64,000 bases of DNA from Vibrio sinensis (GTDB lineage Bacteria > Pseudomonadota > Gammaproteobacteria > Enterobacterales > Vibrionaceae): assembly GCF_003605645.1 (NCBI RefSeq), contig NZ_QVMU01000015.1:43258-107257 (forward strand). The letters are read 5' to 3'. Of this stretch, positions 41,901 to 51,142 are shown in pieces; the stretch's first letter is position 1, and each line of letters starts with the position of its first letter. Below the pieces are notes generated by a model, which saw nothing but the letters and a program-made list of their open reading frames with translations, was not told the DNA's origin and did not search any database. The position numbers were made by a program, and so were the translations under genes.

Positions 41901-42506
41901 TTATCCGTGAGTGTGGCTCGAAATGTGGCTTGCAAGCGCCCATTCAATGGCGTTAGTGAGTAACGTCGCGCCATAGGTGGTCATGATTGATTCCGGATGG
42001 AATTGGAATCCACACACTTTGTCTTGTTCTTGTACGACAGACATAACCAGTCCATCGACTTGCGCTGTGACGGTCAGCACATTTGGTACTTCCGTTGCGA
42101 CCAGAGAATGATAACGAGCAATGGCAAGCGGCGAGGGGAGGTTGGCGTAGATAGGATGAGCATCATGAGCCATCATAGACACTTTGCCATGGACAATTTC
42201 ACCAGCACCCTCTACTTTGCCCCCGTAGGCTTCAACGATGGCTTGGTGACCAAGACAGATTCCTATCATAGGCACTTGCCCTTTTAAGCGTTGAATCACC
42301 TCAGGCATTGAGCCGGCATTCTTTGGCGCTCCTGGGCCGGGTGACAACACCACCACAGGATCGCTTAGTTTTTTTACTGCGGCCTCAATAACTTCTGCCG
42401 CGATGTTATTTCGATAAATCGTTACGCTATGGCCTAGTGTGCGAAATTGGTCTACGAGGTTGTAGGTAAACGAATCGAAGTTATCAATGAAAATGATATT
42501 TGCCAT
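41901..42506 (-). CDS. trpG: Anthranilate synthase component II (glutamine amidotransferase)
   Basis: A 201-residue class I amidotransferase with oxyanion motif 'LSPGPGAP', nucleophile Cys84 in 'GICLGHQAI', and His-Glu of 'FQFHPESI'. It supplies ammonia to TrpE and is unfused to TrpD. AAGGAG lies before its ATG, 6 bases beyond the trpE stop. Confidence 0.98.
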   Translation of the reverse strand: MANIIFIDNFDSFTYNLVDQFRTLGHSVTIYRNNIAAEVIEAAVKKLSDPVVVLSPGPGAPKNAGSMPEVIQRLKGQVPMIGICLGHQAIVEAYGGKVEGAGEIVHGKVSMMAHDAHPIYANLPSPLAIARYHSLVATEVPNVLTVTAQVDGLVMSVVQEQDKVCGFQFHPESIMTTYGATLLTNAIEWALASHISSHTHG

Positions 42507-42512
42507 AGCCAG

Positions 42513-44075
42513 TTACTCCTTATGTGCCATTTGAATGGCAGAAATAACCGCCTGTGCTTTACCGCGTGTTTCATCAGCTTCGGATTGAGGATCGGAATCG
42601 AATACCACACCCGCGCCAGCTTGAACCTGAGCGACACCGTTTTCTACGTAAGCAGAACGAATCACAATACAAGTATCAAGTGTTCCTTCACCGGTTAAAT
42701 AGCCGACGGCGCCGCCGTAGCTGCCACGACGAGCCCCTTCGACATCCCGGATTAACTGCATGGCTCGAATTTTTGGCGCTCCAGTTAGTGTGCCCATATT
42801 CATGCACGCTTGATAAGCGTGCAGAGCATCAAGATCATCACGTAACTGCCCCACAACACGTGAGACTAAATGCATCACATAGCTGTAGCGATCGACTTTC
42901 AATAAGTCAGCAACATGGCGTGAACCTGCGCGAGCAATGCGCGCAACATCATTACGAGCTAAGTCCACTAGCATCATATGCTCGGCGTTTTCTTTTGCAT
43001 CACAGCGCAGCTCTAGCTCGATGCGGCTATCGAGATCAAAATTTATCGACCCATCTAGATTCTTACCTCTACGGCGTGTTCCTGCGATAGGGTAGATTTC
43101 AACTTGATTGGTTTGGGTTTCATACTTAAGCGCGCTTTCAGGCGATGCCCCAAATAGAGTGAATAACTCGTCTTGCATGTAAAACATGTAAGGGCTTGGA
43201 TTGCTTTGCTTGAGCTGTTTATAAGCTGCAAGAGGAGACGGGCAAGGTAATGTAAAGCGGCGCGACGGTACCACTTGGAAGATATCGCCATTCACGACAT
43301 ATTGTTTAAGGTCACGAACGATCTGACAAAATGATTCATCAGCAATATTGGTCGCGACATCAGTGCTACTCAACTTAACGGCTGGTGGCAACATTTTTGG
43401 AGCTGCGCATTGTTGATGTATATCGTTAAGTCGCTTAGTCAGTTTCTCTTTCTGGCTGTTATCAACATATAAAGAGGCTTGTAAATGACAAGACTCTGTT
43501 TGGTGATCGACAACCAATAGTGTTTCTGCAACATAGAAGACGTAATCTGGGCACTGGTTTGTGGTGTCGGCATGGCCAAGTGGTTCGAAATTCGCGACAA
43601 GGTCGTAAGCAAATAATCCGCCAAGGAAAATAGCGTGTTGAGGCTGGCCCCTAAGTTCAAAGCTGTGTTGAATTAAGCGCAGAGCATCAAATGAAGAGGC
43701 CTCTCTTAAGCGAGAATCTTCATCCAGAATATTGTTTGGTTCAGAGAATTCTAATGTTAATTTTTTGCCATCAAAGCTGTGAGCAACATCGTCTTGAATA
43801 TTGAATTGAATATGATGAAGTAAATTTTGACCGTTATCCGTCAGCGCAGTCATCGTCACTTGATGACCAAAACAAATGATGCGAACGGCAGAATCGACGA
43901 TCAATAAGCTCTTTAAGTTTTGTTTTGAGTCTATTTCAGCAGATTCAAGCAAAAGACTGTCAGACTTATCGCCACAGAGTGTATGGAAAAGTCGAGTCGG
44001 ATCTTGAGCGTATGGGACCGTCGTACTCAGTACGTCGATCTGACCTTTCTGGCGAATTTCAATGGTCTTGTTCAC
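42513..44075 (-). CDS. trpE: Anthranilate synthase component I
   Basis: A 520-residue protein starting at GTG 44075, chosen because AGGAGG stands right upstream; the open frame extends further to 44126 but that part lacks a ribosome site. The tryptophan feedback motif 'LLES' is at 42-45. Chorismate-binding signatures 'PYMFYMQDELFTLFGASPES', 'PIAGTRRRGK' and 'MNMGTLTGAPKIRAM' are present, with 'GGAVGYLTGEGTLDTCIVIRSA' near the end. With TrpG it makes anthranilate. First structural gene after the attenuator. Confidence 0.98.
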   Translation of the reverse strand: MNKTIEIRQKGQIDVLSTTVPYAQDPTRLFHTLCGDKSDSLLLESAEIDSKQNLKSLLIVDSAVRIICFGHQVTMTALTDNGQNLLHHIQFNIQDDVAHSFDGKKLTLEFSEPNNILDEDSRLREASSFDALRLIQHSFELRGQPQHAIFLGGLFAYDLVANFEPLGHADTTNQCPDYVFYVAETLLVVDHQTESCHLQASLYVDNSQKEKLTKRLNDIHQQCAAPKMLPPAVKLSSTDVATNIADESFCQIVRDLKQYVVNGDIFQVVPSRRFTLPCPSPLAAYKQLKQSNPSPYMFYMQDELFTLFGASPESALKYETQTNQVEIYPIAGTRRRGKNLDGSINFDLDSRIELELRCDAKENAEHMMLVDLARNDVARIARAGSRHVADLLKVDRYSYVMHLVSRVVGQLRDDLDALHAYQACMNMGTLTGAPKIRAMQLIRDVEGARRGSYGGAVGYLTGEGTLDTCIVIRSAYVENGVAQVQAGAGVVFDSDPQSEADETRGKAQAVISAIQMAHKE

Positions 44076-44196
44076 AAGACCTCCTTTTGAATTTTTCTTC
44101 CTGCCTGACATAGTCGCATAAAGCAAACGTTACCCCAATGGTCTAAATGAGTAATTGGTGGATAATTGAACAACACAGTGGCGACAATATCGACAT

Positions 44197-44227
44197 AATA
44201 AAAAAGCCCGCTAAGATTAGCGGGCTA
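44197..44227 (-). terminator. trp operon attenuator hairpin
   Basis: On the minus strand AGCCCGCTAA and TTAGCGGGCT form a 10-bp stem with a 2-base loop, and a TTTTTT run follows. An upstream GCGGGCC at 44274-44280 can pair with the AGCCCGC arm and would form the antiterminator. The leader gene stops between them, the classic layout for attenuation. Confidence 0.93.
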
Positions 44228-44258
44228 TGTGAGATTCTTTTATTTGTTTCAAACGAAA

Positions 44259-44384
44259 CTAAAAGTGCACAGTGGCCCGCCACGAATTTGACCAAATACG
44301 CCACCAGCTAAGCACAGTAAAACGTTCCATTGAGGAATCTACTGTAACTTTCACTTTCTGGTTTCGGTTAAATTCTTGTAACAT
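44259..44384 (-). CDS. trpL: trp leader peptide, 41 residues
   Basis: A 41-codon frame starting 'MLQEFN' and containing 'SWWRIWSNSW', so four Trp codons at 27, 28, 31 and 35. It is followed by the attenuator. Known Vibrio leader peptides begin with the same residues and have this length, as I recall. Ribosome stalling at the Trp codons under starvation frees the 2:3 pairing and lets transcription reach trpE. An in-frame second Met at codon 19 could give a shorter 23-residue peptide. Confidence 0.9.
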   Translation of the reverse strand: MLQEFNRNQKVKVTVDSSMERFTVLSWWRIWSNSWRATVHF

Positions 44385-44412
44385 AGGGCACCGGAATAGG
44401 TCTTTTGTATTT

Positions 44413-44448
44413 GCGTACTAGTTAACTAGTGCAGCGTTAAAAAGTCAA
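44413..44448 (-). promoter_or_regulatory. trp promoter with TrpR operator
   Basis: On the minus strand the -35 box is TTGACT (44443-44448) and the -10 box TTAACT (44420-44425) with a 17-base spacer. The -10 lies inside the palindrome CACTAGTTAACTAGTAC (44416-44432), almost identical to the E. coli trp operator. TrpR with bound tryptophan would block RNA polymerase here. Transcription should start near 44413. Confidence 0.93.
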
Positions 44449-44474
44449 CCCCTAATAAAATTTTAAGTAAAAAA

Positions 44475-45341
44475 ATGAGAATAGACTTACACAGCCACAC
44501 AACGGCATCGGATGGGCGACTATCTTCTGAAGAACTGATTGAACGCGCAATGGGTTTTGATTTGGATGTGTTAGCTATTACAGATCACGATACGATTGAT
44601 GGTTTAGCCGCCGCGCACCAATATGTAAAAGACAACCAGATCGCGATGAAAATCATCAATGGCATTGAAATATCGACGGTTTGGCAAAATAAAGACATTC
44701 ATATTGTTGGTTTGAATATCGACCCGACAGCTCCACAACTGACACAGCTTATTCAACAACAAAAAGAACACCGTAAAGGGCGTGCTCAGTTGATTGCTCA
44801 GCGATTAGAAAAAGCAACACGCGAGGGCGTTTTAGAAGAGGTTCAGCTACTTGCTGGCGATGCTCCTATTACACGCGCTCACTTTGCTAAATGGCTGGTG
44901 GAAAATGGTTTCGCTAAAAACATGCAGCAAGTGTTTAAAAAGTTTTTGACCCGCAATAATCCCGGCTACGTGCCACCGACATGGTGTTCTATGCAAGACG
45001 CGGTGAGCGCTATTCATGCTGCTGGAGGGCGCGCAGTACTAGCACACCCAGGACGTTATGACTTAACTGCAAAGTGGATAAAGCGCTTGTTGACGGCGTT
45101 TGTTGAGGCTGGAGGCGATGCGATGGAAGTTGCGCAACCTCAACAAGCGCAACAAGAAAGGCGCAACTTGGCAGATTATGCGATACAATACAAACTATTA
45201 GCTTCTCAAGGTAGTGACTTTCACTATCCATCCCCTTGGATGGAATTGGGAAGAAATCTCTGGTTACCCTCTGGGGTCGAGCCAGTTTGGAAAGATTGGG
45301 GTATCGAGCCTTCTTTAGATTCGAACGATACACCAGAATAA
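44475..45341 (+). CDS. rnm: PHP-family 5'-3' exoribonuclease/phosphoesterase RNase AM (TrpH/YciV)
   Basis: A 288-residue PHP-domain protein divergent from the trp operon. The metal ligands are visible: 'MRIDLHSHTTASDG' (His6, His8, Asp13), 'ITDHDTIDG', 'GIEIS', 'VLAHPGRYD' and 'GSDFHYP'. E. coli YciV (RNase AM, formerly TrpH) trims the 5' ends of rRNA and hydrolyses 3',5'-nucleoside bisphosphates. It shares its upstream region with the TrpR operator but starts about 27 bases from it; whether TrpR affects it cannot be seen. Confidence 0.93.
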   Translation: MRIDLHSHTTASDGRLSSEELIERAMGFDLDVLAITDHDTIDGLAAAHQYVKDNQIAMKIINGIEISTVWQNKDIHIVGLNIDPTAPQLTQLIQQQKEHRKGRAQLIAQRLEKATREGVLEEVQLLAGDAPITRAHFAKWLVENGFAKNMQQVFKKFLTRNNPGYVPPTWCSMQDAVSAIHAAGGRAVLAHPGRYDLTAKWIKRLLTAFVEAGGDAMEVAQPQQAQQERRNLADYAIQYKLLASQGSDFHYPSPWMELGRNLWLPSGVEPVWKDWGIEPSLDSNDTPE

Positions 45342-45528
45342 AATAGTCGAAAGACTGATACCAATACCACTGACTTAATCTTTGACTGCGTGTAGAGCAT
45401 GTTGTCTGAGCAGCGCTTTTTCGTGTGTAACGCACTGCTTTAAATAAGAAATTGTCGCCTGCTTGTCCCATAAGGATGAGCACTAGTATGAGGTGGTCGA
45501 TGGGGTTGGTATTACATGAGGAATTACA

Positions 45529-46149
45529 ATGAGCCAGTTTTTTTATGTTCATCCAGAGAACCCACAGGCTCGCTTGATCAGTCAAGCCGTAGCAATCATT
45601 CGTAATGGTGGCGTTGTCGTTTACCCGACCGATTCAGGTTATGCACTAGGCTGCCAACTTGAAAACAAACAAGCATTAGAGCGTATCTGCCAGATCCGTC
45701 GTTTAGACGAGAAGCATAACTTCACCTTGCTGTGCCGTGATTTATCTGAAATTGCACTCTATGCACGTGTTGATAATACTGCATTTCGCTTGTTAAAAAA
45801 TAATACACCTGGTCCTTACACCTTTATTTTTAAAGGAACAAAAGAAGTGCCGCGTCGTTTAATGAATGCTAAGCGTAAAACGATTGGTATTCGTGTACCG
45901 GATAACCGCATCGCTTTGGATTTGCTTGAAGCATTAGGTGAGCCTTTAATGTCGACATCGCTGATTTTACCAGGTAACAGTTTCACTGAATCTGACCCAG
46001 AAGATATCCGCGATAAACTAGAACATGCCGTTGATGTTATCCTTAGTGGTGGTTACCTTGGTGAGCAACCAACGACAGTAGTTGATTTTAGCGAAGACGA
46101 AGCTGTGATAGCGCGAGTTGGTTCAGGTGACCCTGCTCCATTCGAATAG
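45529..46149 (+). CDS. yciO: YciO/Sua5-YrdC family protein
   Basis: A 206-residue protein of the YrdC/Sua5 fold like E. coli YciO. 'GGVVVYPTDSGYALGC' and 'RICQIRRLDEKHNFTLLCRDLSEIA' form the ATP/bicarbonate site, and 'PGPYTFIFKGTKEVPRRLMNAKRKTIGIRVP' follows. Sua5-family members make threonylcarbamoyl-AMP for tRNA t6A, but YciO itself may have a different, weaker activity. AGGAATTACA precedes the ATG. Downstream hairpin at 46186. Confidence 0.93.
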   Translation: MSQFFYVHPENPQARLISQAVAIIRNGGVVVYPTDSGYALGCQLENKQALERICQIRRLDEKHNFTLLCRDLSEIALYARVDNTAFRLLKNNTPGPYTFIFKGTKEVPRRLMNAKRKTIGIRVPDNRIALDLLEALGEPLMSTSLILPGNSFTESDPEDIRDKLEHAVDVILSGGYLGEQPTTVVDFSEDEAVIARVGSGDPAPFE

Positions 46150-46185
46150 TTAAAATTTGATGCTTTTGCGTTGAGAATTTAATAT

Positions 46186-46216
46186 AATATGCGACCGCGA
46201 TTTCCGGTCGCATATT
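46186..46216 (+). terminator. Hairpin between yciO and rluB
   Basis: A 12-bp perfect stem AATATGCGACCG / CGGTCGCATATT with a 7-base loop is followed by TCATTC. It is a probable terminator with a weak tail, only 38 bases before rluB. Confidence 0.6.
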
Positions 46217-46254
46217 TCATTCGACGTCTGAGAAGACGACACATAGGTAGTTAG

Positions 46255-47199
46255 ATGAACGAAAAATTACAGAAAGTATTGGCACGTGCCGGTCATGGCT
46301 CTCGTCGCGAATTAGAAGCTTTAATCAAAGCTGGTCGCGTGAGTGTGAATGGTATGGTAGCCAAGCTTGGTGAGAGACTTGAAGACGAAAACGCCATCGT
46401 GCGCGTCGACGGTCATGTTGTGTCTGCGAAGGCGCAAGAAGAAGTAGTTTGCCGCGTATTAGCTTATTACAAGCCAGAAGGTGAACTGTGTACTCGTCAC
46501 GATCCAGAAGGTCGTCGTACTGTTTTTGACCGTTTACCAAAAATTCGTGGATCACGCTGGATTTCAGTTGGTCGACTAGATGCGAATACATCTGGCTTGC
46601 TTTTATTTACAACGGATGGTGAATTAGCTAACCGTTTGATGCACCCAAGTCGTCAGGTTGAGCGTGAATACCTAGTACGTGTATTTGGTGAAGTTAACGA
46701 ACAGAAAGTGAAGAACTTGGTTCGTGGCGTTGAACTAGAAGATGGTACGGCACGTTTCGAAGACATCGTGTACGCGGGTGGTGAAGGTATGAACCACACG
46801 TTTTACGTAGCGATTAACGAAGGCCGTAACCGTGAAGTTCGTCGTCTTTGGGAATCTCAAGATACGACAGTAAGCCGTCTGAAGCGTGTTCGTTACGGTG
46901 ATATCTATCTAGACAAGAAACTGCCACGTGGCGGTTGGATGGAACTGGATCTGAAAGAAGTAAACTACTTACGTGAATTAGTAGAATTACGCCCAGAGAA
47001 AGAAACGCTACTAGATGAAAACAAAGCGAATACATCACGTAAACGTGAACGTTCTCGTAGCCAAAAGATCCGTCGTGCGGTTAAACGTCACGAAGAGCGC
47101 GTAAGCACTCCTGGCGGTCGTAGCAACAACCAAGCTCGTCGTAAGCAACCACGCAAAAATGCAGCGGGTGAACAAGGTTCACGTAATAAACACCGCTAA
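46255..47199 (+). CDS. rluB: 23S rRNA pseudouridine(2605) synthase
   Basis: A 314-residue protein: an S4 RNA-binding domain ('EKLQKVLARAGHGSRRELEALI') to about 60, followed by a RsuA/RluB catalytic domain with Asp109 in 'GRLDANTSGLLLFT' and 'NEGRNREVRRLWESQ'. The basic C-terminal tail from about 262 ('NTSRKRERSRSQKIRRAVKRHEERV') is typical of RluB and not RluE or RluF. It makes pseudouridine at 23S position 2605. A strong terminator follows. Confidence 0.95.
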   Translation: MNEKLQKVLARAGHGSRRELEALIKAGRVSVNGMVAKLGERLEDENAIVRVDGHVVSAKAQEEVVCRVLAYYKPEGELCTRHDPEGRRTVFDRLPKIRGSRWISVGRLDANTSGLLLFTTDGELANRLMHPSRQVEREYLVRVFGEVNEQKVKNLVRGVELEDGTARFEDIVYAGGEGMNHTFYVAINEGRNREVRRLWESQDTTVSRLKRVRYGDIYLDKKLPRGGWMELDLKEVNYLRELVELRPEKETLLDENKANTSRKRERSRSQKIRRAVKRHEERVSTPGGRSNNQARRKQPRKNAAGEQGSRNKHR

Positions 47200-47244
47200 T
47201 TAAGCATAAGGTGATGAATTTCATCTAACGCAGTGGAAAAAATT

Positions 47245-47272
47245 AAAAAAGCAGCCGATTGGCTGCTTTTTT
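47245..47272 (+). terminator. Terminator after rluB
   Basis: AAAAAAGCAGCC and GGCTGCTTTTTT form a 12-bp stem with a GATT loop, with T runs on both strands. Confidence 0.92.
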
Positions 47273-47298
47273 CTATCTATCTATCTATCTATCTATCT
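47273..47298. repeat. Tetranucleotide repeat (CTAT)6.5
   Basis: Six and a half uninterrupted CTAT units begin at the very end of the rluB terminator. Tetranucleotide tracts are mutable by slippage; here the tract is intergenic, so an effect on gene phase is unlikely. The rest of 47299-47481 has no gene I can support. Confidence 0.93.
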
Positions 47299-47481
47299 TT
47301 GCTATCAATAGCACAGTCTAAAATTAGCTTGGTACTTGTCATCGAATCTCGTTATAAGCCTTTTATTAAGCGGCTCTATAATGATAATTGGTTATCAAGA
47401 GCCGCTAAAAATAAAATACTCTGCTGTCGTGACAGTCACTTCCCGTTGTATTAGTTTGAGCTTATCTGAGCTTTAACTAAA

Positions 47482-49203
47482 TTAAAGTGTTTGATTAAGC
47501 TCAAAATAGCGCCCTTGAGCGGCAATCAGATCATCATGAGTACCATGCTCGACAATCTCACCTTGTTCAATAAGGCAAATCGAGTCCATCTTATCGAGGT
47601 TAACCAGTCGGTGGGTGATAAACACCACGGTTTTCCCCTCAAAGTGCTGTTCAAATAACTGCAGAATTTGTTGCTCTGTCTGTTTATCAAGACCTTCAGT
47701 TGGTTCATCTAACAGTAGAATCGGAGCGTTATGTAATAAGGCGCGAGCAATACCCACACGACGTTTTTCACCGCCGGAGAGTTGTCGTCCACCTTCACCC
47801 AACCAAGTATCGAGAGCTTTATCTTCAAGTAAGCGTTCAAGACCAACCAGTGTCAGGGTGTTGGCAAGCTTGTCATCATCTGCATCCGGTGAAGCCATTA
47901 ACAAGTTGTCCCTTAATGACCCGTTAAGGATGTCAACTCGTTGGCTAACTACGCTAATCGCTTGACGCAATTGACTTTCACTCCAAAGAGTAATGGGTTC
48001 TCCAGCTATGGAAATAGAGCCTTGCTGAACATCCCAATAGCGAGTGAGGAGTTGGAGAAGCGTGGATTTTCCTGAACCTGTTTGGCCGACAATCGCAATA
48101 CGATGTTGAGCTGGAATATGTAGATTCACATACTTAAGTACCGTTTGGTCACTATCAGGATACTGGAACGAAACATCTTGATAGTGAATATCGTAGCATT
48201 CGCTGTGAGTAATAGGCGTAGTAGCAAACTGAACATCAGGTTCACTCAAAATAACATCATTGAGTCGGCGTGCTGACGTGAGCGTTTGACCTAGGTGTTG
48301 GAATGCTCCTGCGATAGGCATAAGCAGCTCTACGCTTGCCATTGTGGCAAACGCAACTAAAGCAATCATAGGATTAGGCAGTTGACCACCCACGCCATCC
48401 GCTGCCAGCCAAAGCATCAATACAATAGTCCAGCCGTTAGCGAGTAAAAGTAACCCTTGAGCCAATCCAGAAAAATGCGCGTTAATAAACTGATTTTTCA
48501 AAAGCTTATTTTGCGCCGTTAAAATCGCTTCGCGATAGCGAGTTTCTGCGCCAAACAACATTAATTCACTGTAGCCTTGAATCCAATCCAAGGTTGATAT
48601 TCTTAGTTGAGCTTTGTGCAGGGTTAACTCGCTGCCGTTGCGCTTACCCATTTTGTAGAACAACACTGGCCAAGATAGCAACAGGACTAAGAGGATACCG
48701 CCAAGCGTTAAACCCAGCGTCATATCGAACCAGCAAACAAGTGCGGTTAAGCCAGCAATACCGAGTGTTCCAACGACTACTGGGCTGATAAGGCGAAGAT
48801 AAACGTGATCCATTGCATCTACGTCAGCCACTAGGCGGTTTAGCAAATCTGCATCGCGTAAATTGGAAATTCGACCCGGAATGAGAGGCGCCAATTTAGA
48901 GAAGAAGAAAATACGTAGGTCGGTAAGCAACTTGAATGTCGCGTCATGACTAACCACACGCTCGCCCCAACGACCTGCGGTCCGCCCCATTGCGAAGCCA
49001 CGAACGAAAGCGCCCGGTAACATATAGTTAAAAGTCTCTCGAGCGATGGTCAAACCGGCCACTGCCGCCGCTGATAAAAACCAACCGGAAAGGGTTAACA
49101 ACCCAATTGAAGCGAATACGGTAAGTATTGCAAGTAACATTCCGAGCGATAAGCCAAACCAGTGTTTTTTATACAGTTTTAGATAAGGGAGTAAATCACG
49201 CAT
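47482..49203 (-). CDS. cydC: Cysteine/glutathione ABC exporter subunit CydC
   Basis: A 573-residue fused ABC half-transporter, like E. coli CydC in length and N-terminus ('MRDLLPYLKLYKKHW', 'SIGLLTLSGWFLSAAAVAGL'). About six membrane helices are followed by the ATPase with Walker A 'GQTGSGKST', signature 'LSGGEKRRVGIARAL' and Walker B 'ILLLDEPTEGLD'. With CydD it exports glutathione and cysteine to the periplasm, needed to assemble cytochrome bd. It overlaps cydD by 8 bases. Confidence 0.96.
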   Translation of the reverse strand: MRDLLPYLKLYKKHWFGLSLGMLLAILTVFASIGLLTLSGWFLSAAAVAGLTIARETFNYMLPGAFVRGFAMGRTAGRWGERVVSHDATFKLLTDLRIFFFSKLAPLIPGRISNLRDADLLNRLVADVDAMDHVYLRLISPVVVGTLGIAGLTALVCWFDMTLGLTLGGILLVLLLSWPVLFYKMGKRNGSELTLHKAQLRISTLDWIQGYSELMLFGAETRYREAILTAQNKLLKNQFINAHFSGLAQGLLLLANGWTIVLMLWLAADGVGGQLPNPMIALVAFATMASVELLMPIAGAFQHLGQTLTSARRLNDVILSEPDVQFATTPITHSECYDIHYQDVSFQYPDSDQTVLKYVNLHIPAQHRIAIVGQTGSGKSTLLQLLTRYWDVQQGSISIAGEPITLWSESQLRQAISVVSQRVDILNGSLRDNLLMASPDADDDKLANTLTLVGLERLLEDKALDTWLGEGGRQLSGGEKRRVGIARALLHNAPILLLDEPTEGLDKQTEQQILQLFEQHFEGKTVVFITHRLVNLDKMDSICLIEQGEIVEHGTHDDLIAAQGRYFELNQTL

Positions 49204-50983
49204 CTAAATTCCCCTTATTTGTTTGTTTTAGAACCTTATTCGCGTTTAGCATGGTTTGGAAAAGTCCCTCTTGATGAGAAAGTTCGTCAAAATTACCGGA
49301 TTGAACCACAACACCATCTTGCATCACCAAGATCTGCTGAACGTGCTGAAGAGGGGAAAGCTGGTGCGTCACCATCAATGCGGTTTTCTCTTGAATTTGA
49401 TTACTCAAACCTTGCATAACGAGACGTTCACTTCGGGCATCTAAGCTGGCTGTGGGTTCATCAAGTAGCCAAAATTGTCCATCTTGAATCATGGCTCTTG
49501 CGAGAGCAATTCGTTGTGCTTGTCCAACAGAAAGGCCACCAGAGCGGTCAGTAATCGGATATTCCAAGCCGTGTTGGTTGACGAACTCCGCGGCGAACGA
49601 GTCATTAAGTGCTTGCTGAATTTGTTCGTCACTAATGTTTTCTCTGCCCATCGTGATGTTGTCGCGGATAGAACCATGCAGTAGCAAGGGATTTTGACCA
49701 ACCCAACTGATGTGTTTACGCCAATCATCAAGGTTGAGTTCAGTACGTTCAATGCCATTGATCGTTAATGAACCAGAGTAAGGTAAGAAGCCCAGAATTG
49801 CATTGACTAGACTTGTTTTGCCTGCGCCACTTGGCCCCACCAGTGCTGTGGTTTCATTGGTACGGATGGTGAAGTTAACAGGCCTGAGTAGGCGTTTCCC
49901 CTCTGGACTGAATACTTCAAGATCATGCGCTGAAATGGTAATACCTTGAGCTTTAGGTAGAGGGGTGTCACCAGAACGAACTGTGCTAACATCTGTTTCT
50001 AGAAATTCTACGATGCTCTCTGCTGCGCCTACCGCTTGCTGTTTGGCATGGTAGAAAGTGCCTAAATCTCGCAGCGGTTGGTAGAATTCAGGCGCTAAGA
50101 TAAGGATAAACAAACCCGCAAAGAGAGTAACACCAGTACCGTAATCTCCAAAATTCAATTCGCCTATAAAAGCAAAGCCAAAGTAGACCGCCGTTAGAGC
50201 AATAGAAATTGAGGTAAAGAACTCAAGTACAGCTGAAGAAAGGAAAGCAATCTTCAAAACATCCATGGTTCGGCTACGAAATACTTCTGACGCGCCTCGC
50301 ATGACTTCAACTTCTGCTTGAGTGCGATCAAATAGTCGAATGGTCGTCATTGACTGTAAGCGGTCATAGAAATGGCCCGACAAACGTTGTAGAGCTTTAA
50401 AGTTTTTACGGCTTGCATCAGCGGCTTTCATACCCACCAGAGCCATAAATAAAGGAACCAGTGGTGCCGTAATAAGGAAGATTAAACCCGCGGCCCAGTT
50501 GACAGGGAAGACAACAATTAGAATAACGAACGGAACCAATACCGCCAACGACATTTGTGGTAGATAGCGAGCGAAGAAGTCGTGCATGTCTTCAACTTGT
50601 TCCAATAAAAGCGTTGCCCATGAACCAGCAGGCTTGCCTTTAATATAAGCAGGACCAAGCTCTCGTAATTTATCGAGAATTAACTGTCTAATATATAAGC
50701 GAATTTGTTCGCCGCAACGAAAACCAGCAATTTCTCTTCCCCATGAGCATAGGGCGCGAACTGCTATAGTAGCGGCAAGTGCAAAAAAGTAGCCGACAAG
50801 TTCCGACTTATCAACATGTTCCATGATGAGCTGATGGAGAATAGTGGCGAGCAGAGCGGCTTGCGCTAACAAAAACACACTTGATAATACGCCAAGGCCA
50901 ACAGCAATCATTAACCAGCGTTTCGCTAGTTTACTCTGCTGCTTAAGCCACTTATTCAAGCTGCGTTGTTTCTTTTTATCCAT
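49196..50983 (-). CDS. cydD: Cysteine/glutathione ABC exporter subunit CydD
   Basis: A 595-residue ABC half-transporter of CydD type: N-terminal membrane part with 'LREIAGFRCGEQIR'-like segment ('WGREIAGFRCGEQIR'), 'PAGSWATLLLEQVEDMHDFFARYLPQM', then Walker A 'GPSGAGKTS', signature 'LSVGQAQRIALARAM' and 'WLLDEPTASLD'. It pairs with CydC. It stands just downstream of trxB and a hairpin on the same strand, the order seen in E. coli as well. Confidence 0.96.
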   Translation of the reverse strand: MDKKKQRSLNKWLKQQSKLAKRWLMIAVGLGVLSSVFLLAQAALLATILHQLIMEHVDKSELVGYFFALAATIAVRALCSWGREIAGFRCGEQIRLYIRQLILDKLRELGPAYIKGKPAGSWATLLLEQVEDMHDFFARYLPQMSLAVLVPFVILIVVFPVNWAAGLIFLITAPLVPLFMALVGMKAADASRKNFKALQRLSGHFYDRLQSMTTIRLFDRTQAEVEVMRGASEVFRSRTMDVLKIAFLSSAVLEFFTSISIALTAVYFGFAFIGELNFGDYGTGVTLFAGLFILILAPEFYQPLRDLGTFYHAKQQAVGAAESIVEFLETDVSTVRSGDTPLPKAQGITISAHDLEVFSPEGKRLLRPVNFTIRTNETTALVGPSGAGKTSLVNAILGFLPYSGSLTINGIERTELNLDDWRKHISWVGQNPLLLHGSIRDNITMGRENISDEQIQQALNDSFAAEFVNQHGLEYPITDRSGGLSVGQAQRIALARAMIQDGQFWLLDEPTASLDARSERLVMQGLSNQIQEKTALMVTHQLSPLQHVQQILVMQDGVVVQSGNFDELSHQEGLFQTMLNANKVLKQTNKGNLDA

Positions 50984-51033
50984 TATGAAAGCTTAATAAT
51001 AATTATTTTCGGTATTAAGCTCAGCATTATACA

Positions 51034-51063
51034 AAAGAAAGCCCCATGGGAATACCACGGGGC
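51034..51063 (-). terminator. Terminator between trxB and cydD
   Basis: GCCCCATGG and CCACGGGGC form a 9-bp stem with one mismatch on the minus strand, followed by TTTCTTTT. It separates trxB from cydDC, so cydD should have its own promoter or depend on readthrough. Confidence 0.7.
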
Positions 51064-51142
51064 AGTAGGGTTTTGATTTTAATCGTGACTAGAGGTTGCA
51101 AACTTAGATCTAACTAGCCGATTATCACCGTCTGGCGTGTAA

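Noticed and set aside
42554..43090. A 178-codon frame antisense to trpE.
   Set aside because: trpE is certain on the other strand; the antisense product is Arg/His/Gln-rich without domains.
47233..47454. A 73-codon open frame between rluB and cydC.
   Set aside because: It runs through the rluB terminator and the CTAT tract, has no ribosome site and its product is low complexity.
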